DNA of 45,018 nt from CAYLNH01 sp964384625 (GCA_964384625.1 CAYLNH010000023.1:1-45018); one strand, 5' to 3'; numbered from the stretch's first letter, positions 14,881 to 23,874 are shown. Translations and numbers: made by a program. The notes: a model not told the origin generated them from the sequence alone.

Positions 14881-16119
14881 ATGAGATTCGACATAAACCG
14901 CGTTCTGGCCGCTGTCGGCGGCCTGCTGCTGTTGTTCGCGACCGCCGCCAGAACTGCCGACATGACCGACGAAGAGTTTGACGCCGCCGTCAATGAAATC
15001 CTGACGTTTGAAGAGGACGCCCGTTTCACCAAAGCCCGGCGGCGGGCTCGCCGGCTGCAGCGAAAGCTCCGCCGGGCTGAACGCAAGGAACGCCTGCGGA
15101 TGATCGTTGACCGGGTAACCGAAGAGGAAGAAGTCGCTATCGACCTCGGCTTTGCCGTGGAACAACTGACCGCCGCCAATGCGCGGTCGCGCAGTGTCGC
15201 CCGCAAACAACTCCAGGACGCCGGCGCCGCCGGACGCATCCTGTTGCGCAAGGCCTTGCGTACCGGCGACAAAAAGACCCAGTGGGAAGCGGCACAGCTG
15301 CTGGCGGCGCAAGCCGATTCGAAGGCGATCCCGGCGATCCTGGCGCTGGCGTTGAAGACGCCCGAAACCGCGAAGGCGCAGGAATTGATCCGGTCGTTGC
15401 GCCCCGCGGCCGGCGACCTCTCGGCCGAACAGGTAGCCAAGCTCTATGCCCCGGTGGCCGAGGACCGGACATTCAGGCTTCGCGAGTCGGTCGGTCTGCT
15501 CGGCGCCGTGCTGCGGGACGCGTGTGACGGGGACCGGGAGAAATTCAACGCGCTGGCCAATGACCCCCAGGCGCATGCCGTTTTGAAAGCGTATGTCCAG
15601 CGGGCGATGGTTGCCGCAACGGCCGAGGTCCGCAACTGGGCCGCCGCCGACGGCCTGGCGTTCGATCCGATGGTAACCGGTCTGCGCGGCAGCTATTACG
15701 CCGGTAAGTCCTTCGATAAACTGGTCCACGAACAGTGCGACGCCAAGATTCAGGTCGCCCAGCGTAAGTTCCCGTATCCCGACAACCGGCAGGACGACAT
15801 CTCCGTCCGCTGGACGGGGTTTGTGGTGATCGAGAAGCCGGGCAAATACACCTTTTATTCGGCTTCCGACGACGGTCAGCGGCTCTGGGTGGGCAAAACA
15901 CAGCTGATCGACGATTGGGCGGATCACGGTGTGACGGAGAAATCCGGCACGATTGAACTGCAGCCCGGGCTGCATCCGTTTAAAGTTGAGTATTACCAGG
16001 GGGGCGGCGGCGCCGCGATCACGGTTTCCTGGCGCGGCCCCGGTTTCAAGAAGGAGGTGCTTGCCGGCAGGCACCTGCGCACGCATCCGTGGCCGAAGAT
16101 GGAGAAACACACGAACTGA
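14881..16119 (+). CDS. secreted coiled-coil/helical-repeat protein with C-terminal PA14-like domain
   Basis: A 412-residue secreted protein. From the ATG at 14881 it starts MRFDINRVLAAVGGLLLLFA with a likely cleavage site near TAARTA-D. Residues about 30-120 are highly charged (Arg/Glu/Lys) and probably helical or coiled coil. Residues about 120-260 look like HEAT-type helices. The C-terminal part from about 265 matches PA14 domains: LRGSYYAGKSFD, then ISVRWTGFVVIEKPGKYTFY, SASDDGQRLWVGKTQLIDDW and HPFKVEYYQGGGGAAITVSW. PA14 domains bind carbohydrates in many glycosidases and adhesins. An in-frame start at 14701 would add a Pro/Arg-rich leader and hide the signal peptide. A hairpin terminator follows, so it is probably separate from the downstream acyltransferase operon. 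Confidence 0.8.
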   Translation: MRFDINRVLAAVGGLLLLFATAARTADMTDEEFDAAVNEILTFEEDARFTKARRRARRLQRKLRRAERKERLRMIVDRVTEEEEVAIDLGFAVEQLTAANARSRSVARKQLQDAGAAGRILLRKALRTGDKKTQWEAAQLLAAQADSKAIPAILALALKTPETAKAQELIRSLRPAAGDLSAEQVAKLYAPVAEDRTFRLRESVGLLGAVLRDACDGDREKFNALANDPQAHAVLKAYVQRAMVAATAEVRNWAAADGLAFDPMVTGLRGSYYAGKSFDKLVHEQCDAKIQVAQRKFPYPDNRQDDISVRWTGFVVIEKPGKYTFYSASDDGQRLWVGKTQLIDDWADHGVTEKSGTIELQPGLHPFKVEYYQGGGGAAITVSWRGPGFKKEVLAGRHLRTHPWPKMEKHTN

Positions 16120-16120
16120 G

Positions 16121-16144
16121 CGACGGCGCGGGCCGCCGTCGTTT
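16121..16144 (+). terminator. candidate intrinsic terminator after the PA14 gene
   Basis: A perfect 8-bp stem CGACGGCG/CGCCGTCG (16121-16128 and 16134-16141) with a 5-base loop is followed by a short TTT. It starts two bases after the stop codon. The T-run is short, so termination may be partial. Confidence 0.5.
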
Positions 16145-16305
16145 GCCTCATCCGCCTTTTCTCTTTTGCAGATCGCCAGGGGGGTGGCTATAGTACGCGA
16201 TTTAGGCGTTTTGAGAGGCAGGCCGGGTCGCATGTGCAGGAGGGCAGATGCATCCCGATCTCCCAGTGTACCGTTGGCAGTCTCCAGCCACAAGTGTAGG
16301 CCCGG

Positions 16306-17796
16306 ATGCTCTTTAACTCAGTTCAGTTTCTGGTGTTCTTCCCGATCGTCCTCGGGTTGTACTTTGTCCTGCCGAAACGCGCGCGGCTCTACATGCTGCT
16401 GGGGGCCAGCTACTACTTCTACATGGCCTGGCGAGCGGAGTTCGCCGCGCTGATCGTGATCTCGACCGCCGTCGACTACTACGCGGCGCTGCAGATGCAC
16501 CAACGTGAAACCAGACGCGGGCGTTGGCCGTTCCTGCTGTTGAGTCTGGCGGTCAACCTGGGACTGCTGTTCATGTTCAAGTACTACAACTTCGCGTTTG
16601 ATTCGTCCGAAACGGTGATCGGTTGGTTCGGCTATGAGTGGACGTTGCCGACGATGCCGGAAGGCTTGCTGCCGGTCGGCATCTCCTTCTATACCTTCCA
16701 GACCCTCGGCTACTCCATCGACGTGTTCCGCGGCGACCGCGAGCCGGAGCGCGACTGGGTCATCTTCGCGTTGTACGTTTCGTTCTTCCCGCAGTTGGTC
16801 GCCGGTCCGATCGAACGGGCGCGGCGGTTGATCCCGCAGTTCCACGAGGACCGCCGGGAGCGAGTCGACTATGATCGGCTGGTCAGCGGTTTCGCCATGA
16901 TCCTCTGGGGGTTCTTCATGAAACTGGTTCTGGCTGATAATGCCGGCCTGTATGTTTACAAGATCTACCACCCCGCTGCCTACCAGAACTACAGCGGCGG
17001 GCATTATCTGATCGCCATGTATCTCTTCGCCTACCAGGTCTTCTGCGACTTCGCCGGCTATTCCTGTATCGCCATCGGCACCGCGCGAATGATGGGCTTC
17101 GATATGATGCAGAACTTCCGGCGGCCGTATTTCGCCCGGACCTTTGCGGACCTTTGGGCCCGCTGGCACATCTCGCTGATGACCTGGTTCCGGGACTACC
17201 TCTACAAGCCGATGCACAAGAAAGGCGCCGGCCCGTGGCGCATTGTGGGAGCGTTGTTCGTGATCTACTTCGTCAGCGGCTTTTGGCATGGGGCCGCCTG
17301 GACCTTCGTCGCCTGGGGCGTCCTGAACTGGCTGTATGTCGCCGTGGAACGGTTGATCAACAGTTGGAATTGGGCCAAACAGATCAAACGACCGGAATGG
17401 ACCAATATGTTCGGAATCTTCCGTGTGCTGGAGACGTTCACGGTGGTGTCGCTGTTCGCCTTTGCCGGCATCTACTTCCGCGCCCACTCCATCGAACAGG
17501 CGCACTACATCATGCGTCACCTGTTTGACATCCCGAAAATCAACCTGAACTACCTGGCGTCCCTGGTGCTGCCGTTTACCGGCGACTACTCCGCTCTGGC
17601 CTTCGCCGCAATTATCGCCGGCGCCTGGGTCCTCCTGGAAGCGGTCCACCTCGTGCAGGAAAACAAGACCACGCGAATCCTCAAACTCTGGAATGAATCG
17701 CCGGTGTTCAAGGGCGTCTGTCTGATTGCTCTGCTGATGATCATTCTCCTGTTCGGTAATTTCAGTTCCGCCACCTTTGTTTACTTTCAGTTCTGA
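16306..17796 (+). CDS. MBOAT-family membrane O-acyltransferase (AlgI-like), operon 1
   Basis: A polytopic acyltransferase that transfers an acyl (usually acetyl) group across the membrane to an extracellular polysaccharide or cell-wall polymer. The 496-residue protein opens with MLFNSVQFLVFFPIVLGLYF. Family blocks are PVGISFYTFQTLGYSIDVFRG, SFFPQLVAGPIERA, FADLWARWHISLMTWFRDYLY (His288) and SGFWHGAAWTF with the invariant catalytic His328. These match AlgI, DltB and PatA-type proteins. The downstream gene starts two bases after its stop and encodes an SGNH-like partner, so the pair is an operon. The ribosome binding site is weak. Confidence 0.92.
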   Translation: MLFNSVQFLVFFPIVLGLYFVLPKRARLYMLLGASYYFYMAWRAEFAALIVISTAVDYYAALQMHQRETRRGRWPFLLLSLAVNLGLLFMFKYYNFAFDSSETVIGWFGYEWTLPTMPEGLLPVGISFYTFQTLGYSIDVFRGDREPERDWVIFALYVSFFPQLVAGPIERARRLIPQFHEDRRERVDYDRLVSGFAMILWGFFMKLVLADNAGLYVYKIYHPAAYQNYSGGHYLIAMYLFAYQVFCDFAGYSCIAIGTARMMGFDMMQNFRRPYFARTFADLWARWHISLMTWFRDYLYKPMHKKGAGPWRIVGALFVIYFVSGFWHGAAWTFVAWGVLNWLYVAVERLINSWNWAKQIKRPEWTNMFGIFRVLETFTVVSLFAFAGIYFRAHSIEQAHYIMRHLFDIPKINLNYLASLVLPFTGDYSALAFAAIIAGAWVLLEAVHLVQENKTTRILKLWNESPVFKGVCLIALLMIILLFGNFSSATFVYFQF

Positions 17797-17798
17797 CA

Positions 17799-18830
17799 AT
17801 GAAACGCCACATCATAAAAACCGCTTTGTTCGTCCTGGCTGCAATCGCCACTTTCGTCGTCCTGGTCGCTCTGAAGTACCAGTTCAGCCACCACTGCTGC
17901 CCGCCGAACCTGGGGCTGCGCGGACTTCGAAAAGGCGGCGGGACGGAAGTGCTGTTCATCGGGTCGTCGGTGACGCGGGCCGCCTACGACCTCAAGCAAT
18001 TTGAGCAGCTCACCGGTCGGCGCGGGTACGTGATGTCCTACAATGCACTGGATCCGAAGTTCTCTTATCCCCTGCTCAAGTATATGCTGGAGCAGACGGA
18101 CGTGCATCCCGAAACCGTGGTGCTCGAAGGCAACAGCGCCGTGCTATGCGTGGAATCGCATCTGCGTGATGAGAACCTCTTCTACCACGCGCCCCCCGCA
18201 TTGAAAAGTGCTTACCTGGATATCATCGATGCCGACGCCGACCGTTACGGCACGCCGCCTCTGTGGTTCCGGATCTGGCAGGCGGTTTGCGCCGACACCG
18301 CCGCGCGGCGGCGCAACCGGGCCCGGCGCAAGTACGATTGGCGTGACAAGTATGCCCTGGTGGTTGCCGGCAAGAACGGCGACATCCTGACCAGTCCGGT
18401 GACCAACCGGCTGTTGACGCCATACTACTATCGCGGGGCTTTCACCAGGGGACCCGCGGGCCACATCAACGCCGACCGGTGGGCCGCCGTGGCGCCGGGC
18501 CCCATGGATGTGGGACCGTTCCAGGCCGATCAGGTCGAGGCCCTGCAGAAGATCATCGCTTTGCTGCAGAACCATGGAATCAAGGTGGTGTTCGTCCTGC
18601 CCCCCCTGCCGGCCGGCGTGCTGCAAGCGCCGGCGGTGCAGGAAGCCAACGCCAGGCTCCGTGGGATGGTTGAAGCCGCGGGTTGCCGCTATATCGACGG
18701 CGCCGGCGGTTTCCCGACCGACGACCGTCGGATGTACCTCGATACGCGCCACCTGTCACGCCGCGGCCGGCGCGCCTTCACCAAACACATCGCCCCGCAC
18801 TTCAAGGCTGCCCCGCCGGCTGCACCATAG
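17799..18830 (+). CDS. membrane-anchored SGNH/GDSL-like acyltransferase partner
   Basis: A 343-residue protein with one N-terminal membrane segment (about 8-26) and an extracytoplasmic domain. It has an SGNH-type first block FIGSSVTRAA (Ser57 as likely nucleophile) and a C-terminal DTRHLSRRG block (D315 and H318), which supplies the D-x-x-H pair. VVFVLPPLPAGV resembles the third conserved strand. It is the likely transferase or esterase partner of the adjacent MBOAT, as AlgJ/AlgX are for AlgI and DltD for DltB. It differs clearly from the two AlgJ-like proteins of operon 2. The expected site of action is the outer face of the inner membrane. Confidence 0.72.
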   Translation: MKRHIIKTALFVLAAIATFVVLVALKYQFSHHCCPPNLGLRGLRKGGGTEVLFIGSSVTRAAYDLKQFEQLTGRRGYVMSYNALDPKFSYPLLKYMLEQTDVHPETVVLEGNSAVLCVESHLRDENLFYHAPPALKSAYLDIIDADADRYGTPPLWFRIWQAVCADTAARRRNRARRKYDWRDKYALVVAGKNGDILTSPVTNRLLTPYYYRGAFTRGPAGHINADRWAAVAPGPMDVGPFQADQVEALQKIIALLQNHGIKVVFVLPPLPAGVLQAPAVQEANARLRGMVEAAGCRYIDGAGGFPTDDRRMYLDTRHLSRRGRRAFTKHIAPHFKAAPPAAP

Positions 18831-19345
18831 CCACTGCTCCCGAGCCCAACCACGGAACAGATCCGCTGCCGCGGATGAACTGTTTCTGCAGCCGCAACTC
18901 CTCACGCTGAAGGCGTGACCGTTTTCAGCCTGGGGTTGGCGAAGCCTACCCCAGGAAGCGTGACGAGACGGGTCAACGCTGAAGGCGTTGCAGTGGGCTT
19001 GCCGGCTCAGCGGCTACGGCTACAGACAAAGGCGTTGTAACGCAGCAATCGCAGCCAGTCACGCGACGCCGCGCCCATCTGGATGGGCGCGGCGTAAGTT
19101 CTCCAGCCAGGGACGGCGGCCAGGCGCCGGTCCGACAAGGCGCCGTTGAACAAGCGATGCGAGTCTCGTGTTTTGACGCCAACGCCGCCGGCCGGATGCT
19201 TGGACCCGCTCTCCGAGTTGCCCGTTTCCGGGCTCGGGGGGCGTTGGCGAAATGGTCATGTGCTGCAGCACACAACCCTTCCACCGCCTGCCGCGAGCCG
19301 CGAACCCCGGGCAATCTGTGGCGGAAAGACTTCCGCCGAGACCAT
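18831..19345. other. intergenic region with R1 repeat, no gene
   Basis: A 515-base gap between the convergent SGNH gene and FHA-MoxR gene. Its left two thirds is R1 copy 1 (18879-19070). The remainder contains a CGCCGCGCCCATC-x-GGATGGGCGCGGCG palindrome near 19066-19095 that could terminate transcription in both directions. No coding sequence was recognised. Confidence 0.5.
18879..19070 (+). repeat. dispersed triple-hairpin repeat R1, copy 1
   Basis: Contains three hairpins in order: TCACGC-TGAAG-GCGTGA (18902-18918), CCTGGGGT...ACCCCAGG with GGC-GAA-GCC inside (18929-18955) and CAACGC-TGAAG-GCGTTG (18974-18990). The whole block, from TGTTTCTGCAGCCGCAAC to CAGCAATCGCAGCCAG, closely matches the reverse complement of 35765-35957. 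The first two thirds match 32941-33062. Confidence 0.85.
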
Positions 19346-20845
19346 CTAGTAGTCGCTTGCCCCCGGCTCAGCCACCGTCAGCAGCAGACGCTTGATCAGG
19401 TCGTCGGGTTTGATGCCTTCCGAATCCGCCGTGAAGTTGGTGAAGATGCGATGGCGCATGATGGGCAGGGCCAGATCCTTGACGTCCTGACAACTGACGT
19501 TGAGGCGGCCGTCGAGGACGGCTCGGGCCTTCGCACCGAGCACCAGGAATTGCGCTGAACGCGGACCGGCGCCGCAGGAGACGTGCTCTTTGATGTAGTC
19601 CGGCGCGCGTTCGTCTTCCGGCCGGGTCGACCGCGTCAGGCGGGTGGCGAATTTCACGACATGCCGGCTGACCGGCAGATCGCGAACGATGGCCTGCAGT
19701 TGCAGGAGTTCCTCACCAGCCAGAACGTGTTTGACGTCGGCCGTCTGCCGCGCCGTCGTCTGCATGACAATGTCTTCTTCGTCGATCTCGGACGGGTAGT
19801 CGACGATGATATTGAACATAAACCGGTCGAGCTGGGCTTCAGGCAAGGGGTAGGTGCCTTCCTGTTCGAGCGGGTTCTGGGTGGCCAGTACAAAGAACGG
19901 TTCCGGCAGCTTGAAGAGCTGGTTGGAGGCGCTCACCTGGCGTTCCTGCATGGCCTCCAGCAACGCTGCCTGCGTCTTCGGGGGCGTCCGGTTGATCTCG
20001 TCGGCCAACAGCATATTGGTGAAGATCGGGCCCTCGATGAAGCGGAAGGTCTTGCGGCTGGTTTCCTCATCCATTTCCAACACGTCGGAGCCGATGATGT
20101 CCGACGGCATCAGGTCCGGCGTGAACTGGATGCGCTTGAACCGCAGATCGAGGATTTGCGACAGGGTTGAGACCATGAGGGTCTTGGCCAGTCCCGGCAG
20201 GCCGATCATCAGGCAGTGGCCGTTTGCCAGCAGGGCGATCAGGAGCTCTTTGAGGACGTCCTTCTGGCCGACGATTACCTTTGAAAACTCCTTCTCGATG
20301 GCGGCGAAGTACTCGCGCACCTGCTTGATCTTTTCGGGGTCTACCTCGCCGACATCCACCTCTGGTTCGGCGGGCGGCGTGTCGGGCTCCGGTTTCGGCT
20401 CCGGCTGCGCCTCGGGCTCCGCCGCCGGCGGCGGCTCCTCGGCCGCCGGCGATTTGATCTCCACATCCTCGTCGTCTTCGACCTGAGTCTTTTCGGGTTT
20501 GTCTTCGGGTTCGCTGCTCTTGAAGTAGACGTTCTTCTTCCCCGGGTCGGCGGCGGCGGCGTCGAAACGGATACTCGCGTTGCTGAACCAGAGGGTGTCC
20601 TGGTCTTTGAGCACACGCCCGTCGATCTTCTCTTTCTTGTAGTAGATGCCGTTCTGACTACCCAGATCTCGGACGGCCCAGTCGCCGCCTTCCTGCAGGA
20701 ACTTGGCATGCCGCCGGGAGACGCCGGGGACATTGCGCAACAGAATATCACAGTCGTCGTCGCGGCCGAGGAGGTACTCTTTCCCCGGTTCCAGCGGGAA
20801 CTCCTGGCCCGCCCGCTCACTGTTCAACAGCACTAGCTTCGCCAT
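19346..20845 (-). CDS. FHA domain fused to MoxR-type AAA+ ATPase
   Basis: A 499-residue two-domain protein. Residues 1-95 are an FHA phosphothreonine-binding domain with LLGRDDDCDI, VSRRHAKF and DLGSQNG. Residues about 110-165 are an acidic Pro/Glu/Ala-rich linker. The rest is a MoxR AAA+ ATPase: VGQKDVLKELLIALLANGH, Walker A GLPGLAKT (215-222), QFTPDLMPSDIIG, Walker B LLADEINR (279-286), TPPKTQAALLEAMQE, LATQNPLEQEGTYPLPEAQL (sensor 1) and a C-terminal lid. MoxR ATPases act as chaperones for von Willebrand factor A-domain proteins and transglutaminases. No such partner gene is adjacent here. GGAGG stands five bases before the ATG. The FHA fusion suggests control by Ser/Thr phosphorylation. 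Confidence 0.93.
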   Translation of the reverse strand: MAKLVLLNSERAGQEFPLEPGKEYLLGRDDDCDILLRNVPGVSRRHAKFLQEGGDWAVRDLGSQNGIYYKKEKIDGRVLKDQDTLWFSNASIRFDAAAADPGKKNVYFKSSEPEDKPEKTQVEDDEDVEIKSPAAEEPPPAAEPEAQPEPKPEPDTPPAEPEVDVGEVDPEKIKQVREYFAAIEKEFSKVIVGQKDVLKELLIALLANGHCLMIGLPGLAKTLMVSTLSQILDLRFKRIQFTPDLMPSDIIGSDVLEMDEETSRKTFRFIEGPIFTNMLLADEINRTPPKTQAALLEAMQERQVSASNQLFKLPEPFFVLATQNPLEQEGTYPLPEAQLDRFMFNIIVDYPSEIDEEDIVMQTTARQTADVKHVLAGEELLQLQAIVRDLPVSRHVVKFATRLTRSTRPEDERAPDYIKEHVSCGAGPRSAQFLVLGAKARAVLDGRLNVSCQDVKDLALPIMRHRIFTNFTADSEGIKPDDLIKRLLLTVAEPGASDY

Positions 20846-20901
20846 ACAATCCTCCGTCCTGAGAGCGGCTACTATACACGACGTTCATTTCCGCAGCAAG
20901 C

Positions 20902-21296
20902 AATGGCGCGCAAGCCCTCGATCACTGCCCTCTGCATTCGGCATAGCGATCGCGCACCCCTGCGGTGCGGAGTTTCAGGGTTGGTCACCTGCAGCAAACG
21001 GCAGCCCCCCTCCGTTCTCCTGCCGCTCTGGTTGATCTGCCAGGCAGAGCGGCAGGAGAACGCAGAACGGGTTCGGCACGAACTGAATGCAGGTGACCGA
21101 TCCTCGGTGTTCCCGACAGAAGTCGGGGAGGCGCGGTCGAGACGATCGCGGCCACGCCCGGAAGCAGACCGTCTGAGACGGTCCGCAGGACTTCTGTCGG
21201 TTGCATCATCTCCAAGTACCGCAGGTTCCCAACCTCTTGAAAGCCGGGACCGGATGCTGAGGAGGGCAGCAGACGAGGGCTTGCAATGGCGCGCCG
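20902..21296. repeat. MITE-like palindromic element with terminal inverted repeats
   Basis: Left end GCAAGCCCTCGAT-x-ACTGCCCTC (about 20908-20933) is the inverse of the right end GAGGGCAGCAGACGAGGGC (21261-21279). Inside are further inverted arms: GGTCACCTGCA (20983-20993) with TGCAGGTGACC (21088-21098), and an 18-bp perfect stem (21013-21030 with 21045-21062). An R2 hairpin unit follows at 21131-21150. No open frame here encodes a recognisable protein. It fills the divergent gap between the FHA-MoxR and parvulin genes. Its right end is repeated at window positions 1-62. Mobility is inferred from structure and copy number only. Confidence 0.6.
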
Positions 21297-21367
21297 TCCG
21301 GGTTGCAAACACCGCGGCCGTGAGTACGTTGGGCGGGATGGACCCGCAACCGACACAGGAGATCACC

Positions 21368-21649
21368 ATGGCCCGAGCATCCGCCCGACACATTCTCGTA
21401 TCGACGCAGGAAGATTGTGAAACGATCAAGAAGATGATTGCCGACGGCGAGGATTTCGCCGACATGGCCCAGATGCATTCCCTCTGTCCCTCCGGCAAAG
21501 ACGGCGGCGCCCTGGGCGAATTTTCACCGGGTCAGATGGTCAAGGAATTCGATCAGGTCGTCTTCAACGAAGACGTCGGCGTGGTCCACGGCCCGATCAA
21601 GACACAGTTCGGCTTCCACCTGGTTGAGATTACCGAACGTACCGACTGA
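21368..21649 (+). CDS. small parvulin-type peptidyl-prolyl cis-trans isomerase
   Basis: A 93-residue stand-alone parvulin similar in size to E. coli PpiC. It contains ARASARHILVST (the RHIL strand and His), the GEDFADMAQMHSLCPSGKDG block, GGALGEFSPGQMVKEFDQVVF and C-terminal GPIKTQFGFHLVEI. It catalyses cis-trans isomerisation of Xaa-Pro bonds in the cytoplasm; there is no signal peptide. The start at 21368 has AGGAG nine bases upstream. Longer in-frame extensions run into the palindromic element and were rejected. An FAD oxidoreductase gene follows after 26 bases. Confidence 0.94.
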   Translation: MARASARHILVSTQEDCETIKKMIADGEDFADMAQMHSLCPSGKDGGALGEFSPGQMVKEFDQVVFNEDVGVVHGPIKTQFGFHLVEITERTD

Positions 21650-21675
21650 CAACGAACGACAAGGGAGAACAACCG

Positions 21676-23049
21676 ATGGGCCTGCATTTCTGTGAAGAAC
21701 CGTCCCGGCTGCTCCCGATGACGGAGTGTGACGTGCTCGTTGCCGGCGGCGGCACCGGCGGCGTGATCGCCGCGTTGGCCGCGGCGCGCCAGGGAGCCGA
21801 AACGGTATTGATCGAGAGCAAAGGCTACGTCGGCGGCGTTGCCGTCGAAGGCGGCACCGCCCTGCACAGTTTCTACAACTTGTGGAAGGCGTTCCCCGGC
21901 GTCGAAAAGCGTCAGGTCGTTCGCGGCATTCCCCAGGAACTGGTTGACCGACTGGTTGCGGTCGGCGCCTGCTGCGGGCATGCCGAGATGGTGGCGGGCT
22001 ACGACTATGATTCAGTCTGTACAGCGATCGACACGGAGCTGTACAAACTGGTGGCCTTCGAGATGCTCGAGGAAGCCCGCGTCCGCGTCCGCGTCAACTC
22101 CCTGGTTGTCGGCGCCGTCATGAAGGAGGCCCGGCTCGATGCGGCCGTCGTGGAGAGCCGTTCCGGCCGCGAAGCGTTCAAGGCCGCCGCCCATGTGGAC
22201 TGCACCGGCTACGGCGATCTGGCGGCTGCCGCCGGAGCCGCCTTCACCGAACCCAACGACCACCCTGTTGCCAACAGCATCGGGTTGGCCAACGTAGATG
22301 TCGAAGCTTACCATGAGTTCCTGGCGGACAACGGTGCTTTGACCGAAAAAGCCCTTGGCCGGCGCAGCGGCCGGGACGGCCAGATCGTGCGGCTCAGCGG
22401 CAACCTGCGGGCACTGCCGCCGGAGTTCGGCGACGCCGCCCGCGCGATCGGCATGGCCGCCGTCACCACAACCGTGCACGACAACTATTTCATGTTCATC
22501 AAGCTCAACTTCAAGATGCCGGAGAGCCCCACCAGCCGGGACGCCGTGGCGGCGGCGGAACTGGAGTTGCGCCGGCGCCAGGCGAAGGCGGTCGAGCTGT
22601 TCCGCCGGTTCGTCCCCGGCTGCGAGCACGCCTTTATCGCCCGAACCAGTCCGTCACTCTGTATCCGACGCGGCCGCCTGATCACCTGCGACTACGATCT
22701 GTCGCTGGACGAAATTGTCGGCGGCGCGCATTTCGACGACGACGTCATGGCCTACGGTTTCCATGATTGCGCCCCGCGGCTGCAGATCGCCGACGGCGGC
22801 ACCTACGGCATCCCCTATCGCGCGCTGTGCGTCAGCGGCATCGACAATCTGCTGGCCGCCGGCATGCTCATTACCAGCGATTGGGATGCCCATATGTCGA
22901 CCCGGAATACGGTCTGCTGCATGGGCCAGGGACAAGCCGCCGGAACGGCCGCCGCCCTGGCCGCACACGACCGCTGCGGCGTCCGCGAGATCGGCTACCC
23001 GCAACTGCGGCTGGCCCTGGAGAAGGGCGACGTCTACTTCGAAACCTGA
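21676..23049 (+). CDS. FAD-dependent oxidoreductase (FAD_oxidored/PF12831 type)
   Basis: A 457-residue flavoprotein. The dinucleotide-binding motif is CDVLVAGGGTGGVIAALAAA, with the acidic strand end TVLIESKGYVGG and AAHVDCTGYGDLAAAAGA. The C-terminal block reads YGIPYRALCVSGIDNLLAAG, followed by SDWDAHMSTRNTVCCMGQGQAAGTAAALA, typical of the large PF12831 group in PVC bacteria and Bacteroidota. The substrate is unknown. Several Cys residues (CCGH and VCCMG) are present but no clear iron-sulfur motif. AGGGAGAA precedes the ATG. It lacks an export signal and follows a parvulin gene on the same strand. Confidence 0.85.
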   Translation: MGLHFCEEPSRLLPMTECDVLVAGGGTGGVIAALAAARQGAETVLIESKGYVGGVAVEGGTALHSFYNLWKAFPGVEKRQVVRGIPQELVDRLVAVGACCGHAEMVAGYDYDSVCTAIDTELYKLVAFEMLEEARVRVRVNSLVVGAVMKEARLDAAVVESRSGREAFKAAAHVDCTGYGDLAAAAGAAFTEPNDHPVANSIGLANVDVEAYHEFLADNGALTEKALGRRSGRDGQIVRLSGNLRALPPEFGDAARAIGMAAVTTTVHDNYFMFIKLNFKMPESPTSRDAVAAAELELRRRQAKAVELFRRFVPGCEHAFIARTSPSLCIRRGRLITCDYDLSLDEIVGGAHFDDDVMAYGFHDCAPRLQIADGGTYGIPYRALCVSGIDNLLAAGMLITSDWDAHMSTRNTVCCMGQGQAAGTAAALAAHDRCGVREIGYPQLRLALEKGDVYFET

Positions 23050-23154
23050 CAATATCGAGGCGCGTCCGCGTCAGCCCGGTGTTCGGCTGGAACCACACGC
23101 GGCGTACGGTTTCAGAGGACCTACAGCTATCATGCAGGAAGGAGGCGGACGGAA

Positions 23155-23850
23155 ATGGCACGCTATTCGCTCGAAGAATTTGTCAGCACGACTGGCGAGA
23201 AGGACCACCAGAGAGGACTTTTCGAACTCGAAAGTGACCGCATCCTCGAGATCAACCTTGACGGCCAGGCCTGGACCAAGATGGGATCGATGGTGGCCTA
23301 TGTGGGCGACATCAGATTCACCCGGGAAGGCGTCTTGGAGCACGGCATCGGCAAGTTCCTCAAGAAGGCAGTCAGCGGCGAAGGCGCACGCCTGACCAAG
23401 GCCGAGGGGCAGGGGCGGCTGTATCTCGCCGATGAAGGGAAGAAAGTCTCTGTGCTGCATCTGGAGGACGAGACCATCTGCGTCAACGGCAACGATATTC
23501 TCGCCTTCCAGGCCGGCATAAACTGGGATATCCAGCTTATGCACCGGATTGCCGGGATGCTGGCCGGCGGCCTGTTCAACGTGAAGTTGTCCGGGCCGGG
23601 CATGGTGGCCATCACGACGCACTACGACCCGTTGACCCTGCGCGTGACACCCGAGCATCCGGTCTGTACCGACCCGAACGCCACGGTCGCGTGGTCCGGC
23701 GACCTTGAGCCGGAGTTCAAGACGGATATCTCGTTCAAGACCTTCCTCGGTCGCGGCAGCGGCGAATCCATCCAGATGCTGTTCCAGGGCGAGGGCTTCG
23801 TGGTGATCCAGCCACAGGAGGAGATCTATCTGCAGCATACCAACGGGTGA
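23155..23850 (+). CDS. AIM24-family protein
   Basis: A 231-residue AIM24 (TRAP-like, DUF124) protein. It is beta-rich with the family pattern GSMVAYVGDIRF, a Gly-rich segment LYLADEGKKV, ETICVNGNDILAFQAGINWDI, GMLAGGLFNVKLSGPGMVAI and VCTDPNATVAWSGDLEP. In yeast, Aim24 supports mitochondrial inner-membrane organisation; bacterial members are of unknown role. The ribosome binding site AAGGAGG is excellent. It is 105 bases after the FAD oxidoreductase and may be separately expressed. Confidence 0.9.
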   Translation: MARYSLEEFVSTTGEKDHQRGLFELESDRILEINLDGQAWTKMGSMVAYVGDIRFTREGVLEHGIGKFLKKAVSGEGARLTKAEGQGRLYLADEGKKVSVLHLEDETICVNGNDILAFQAGINWDIQLMHRIAGMLAGGLFNVKLSGPGMVAITTHYDPLTLRVTPEHPVCTDPNATVAWSGDLEPEFKTDISFKTFLGRGSGESIQMLFQGEGFVVIQPQEEIYLQHTNG

Positions 23851-23874
23851 TGATATTCGGAGGGATCCGTAGCG

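Noticed and set aside
14674..16293. 539-codon minus-strand frame opposite the PA14 gene
   Set aside because: No signal, domain or ribosome binding site; the sense strand has a signal peptide and a PA14 domain.
16318..17799. 493-codon minus-strand frame opposite MBOAT 1
   Set aside because: The sense protein has catalytic MBOAT motifs; the antisense product is a charged shadow.
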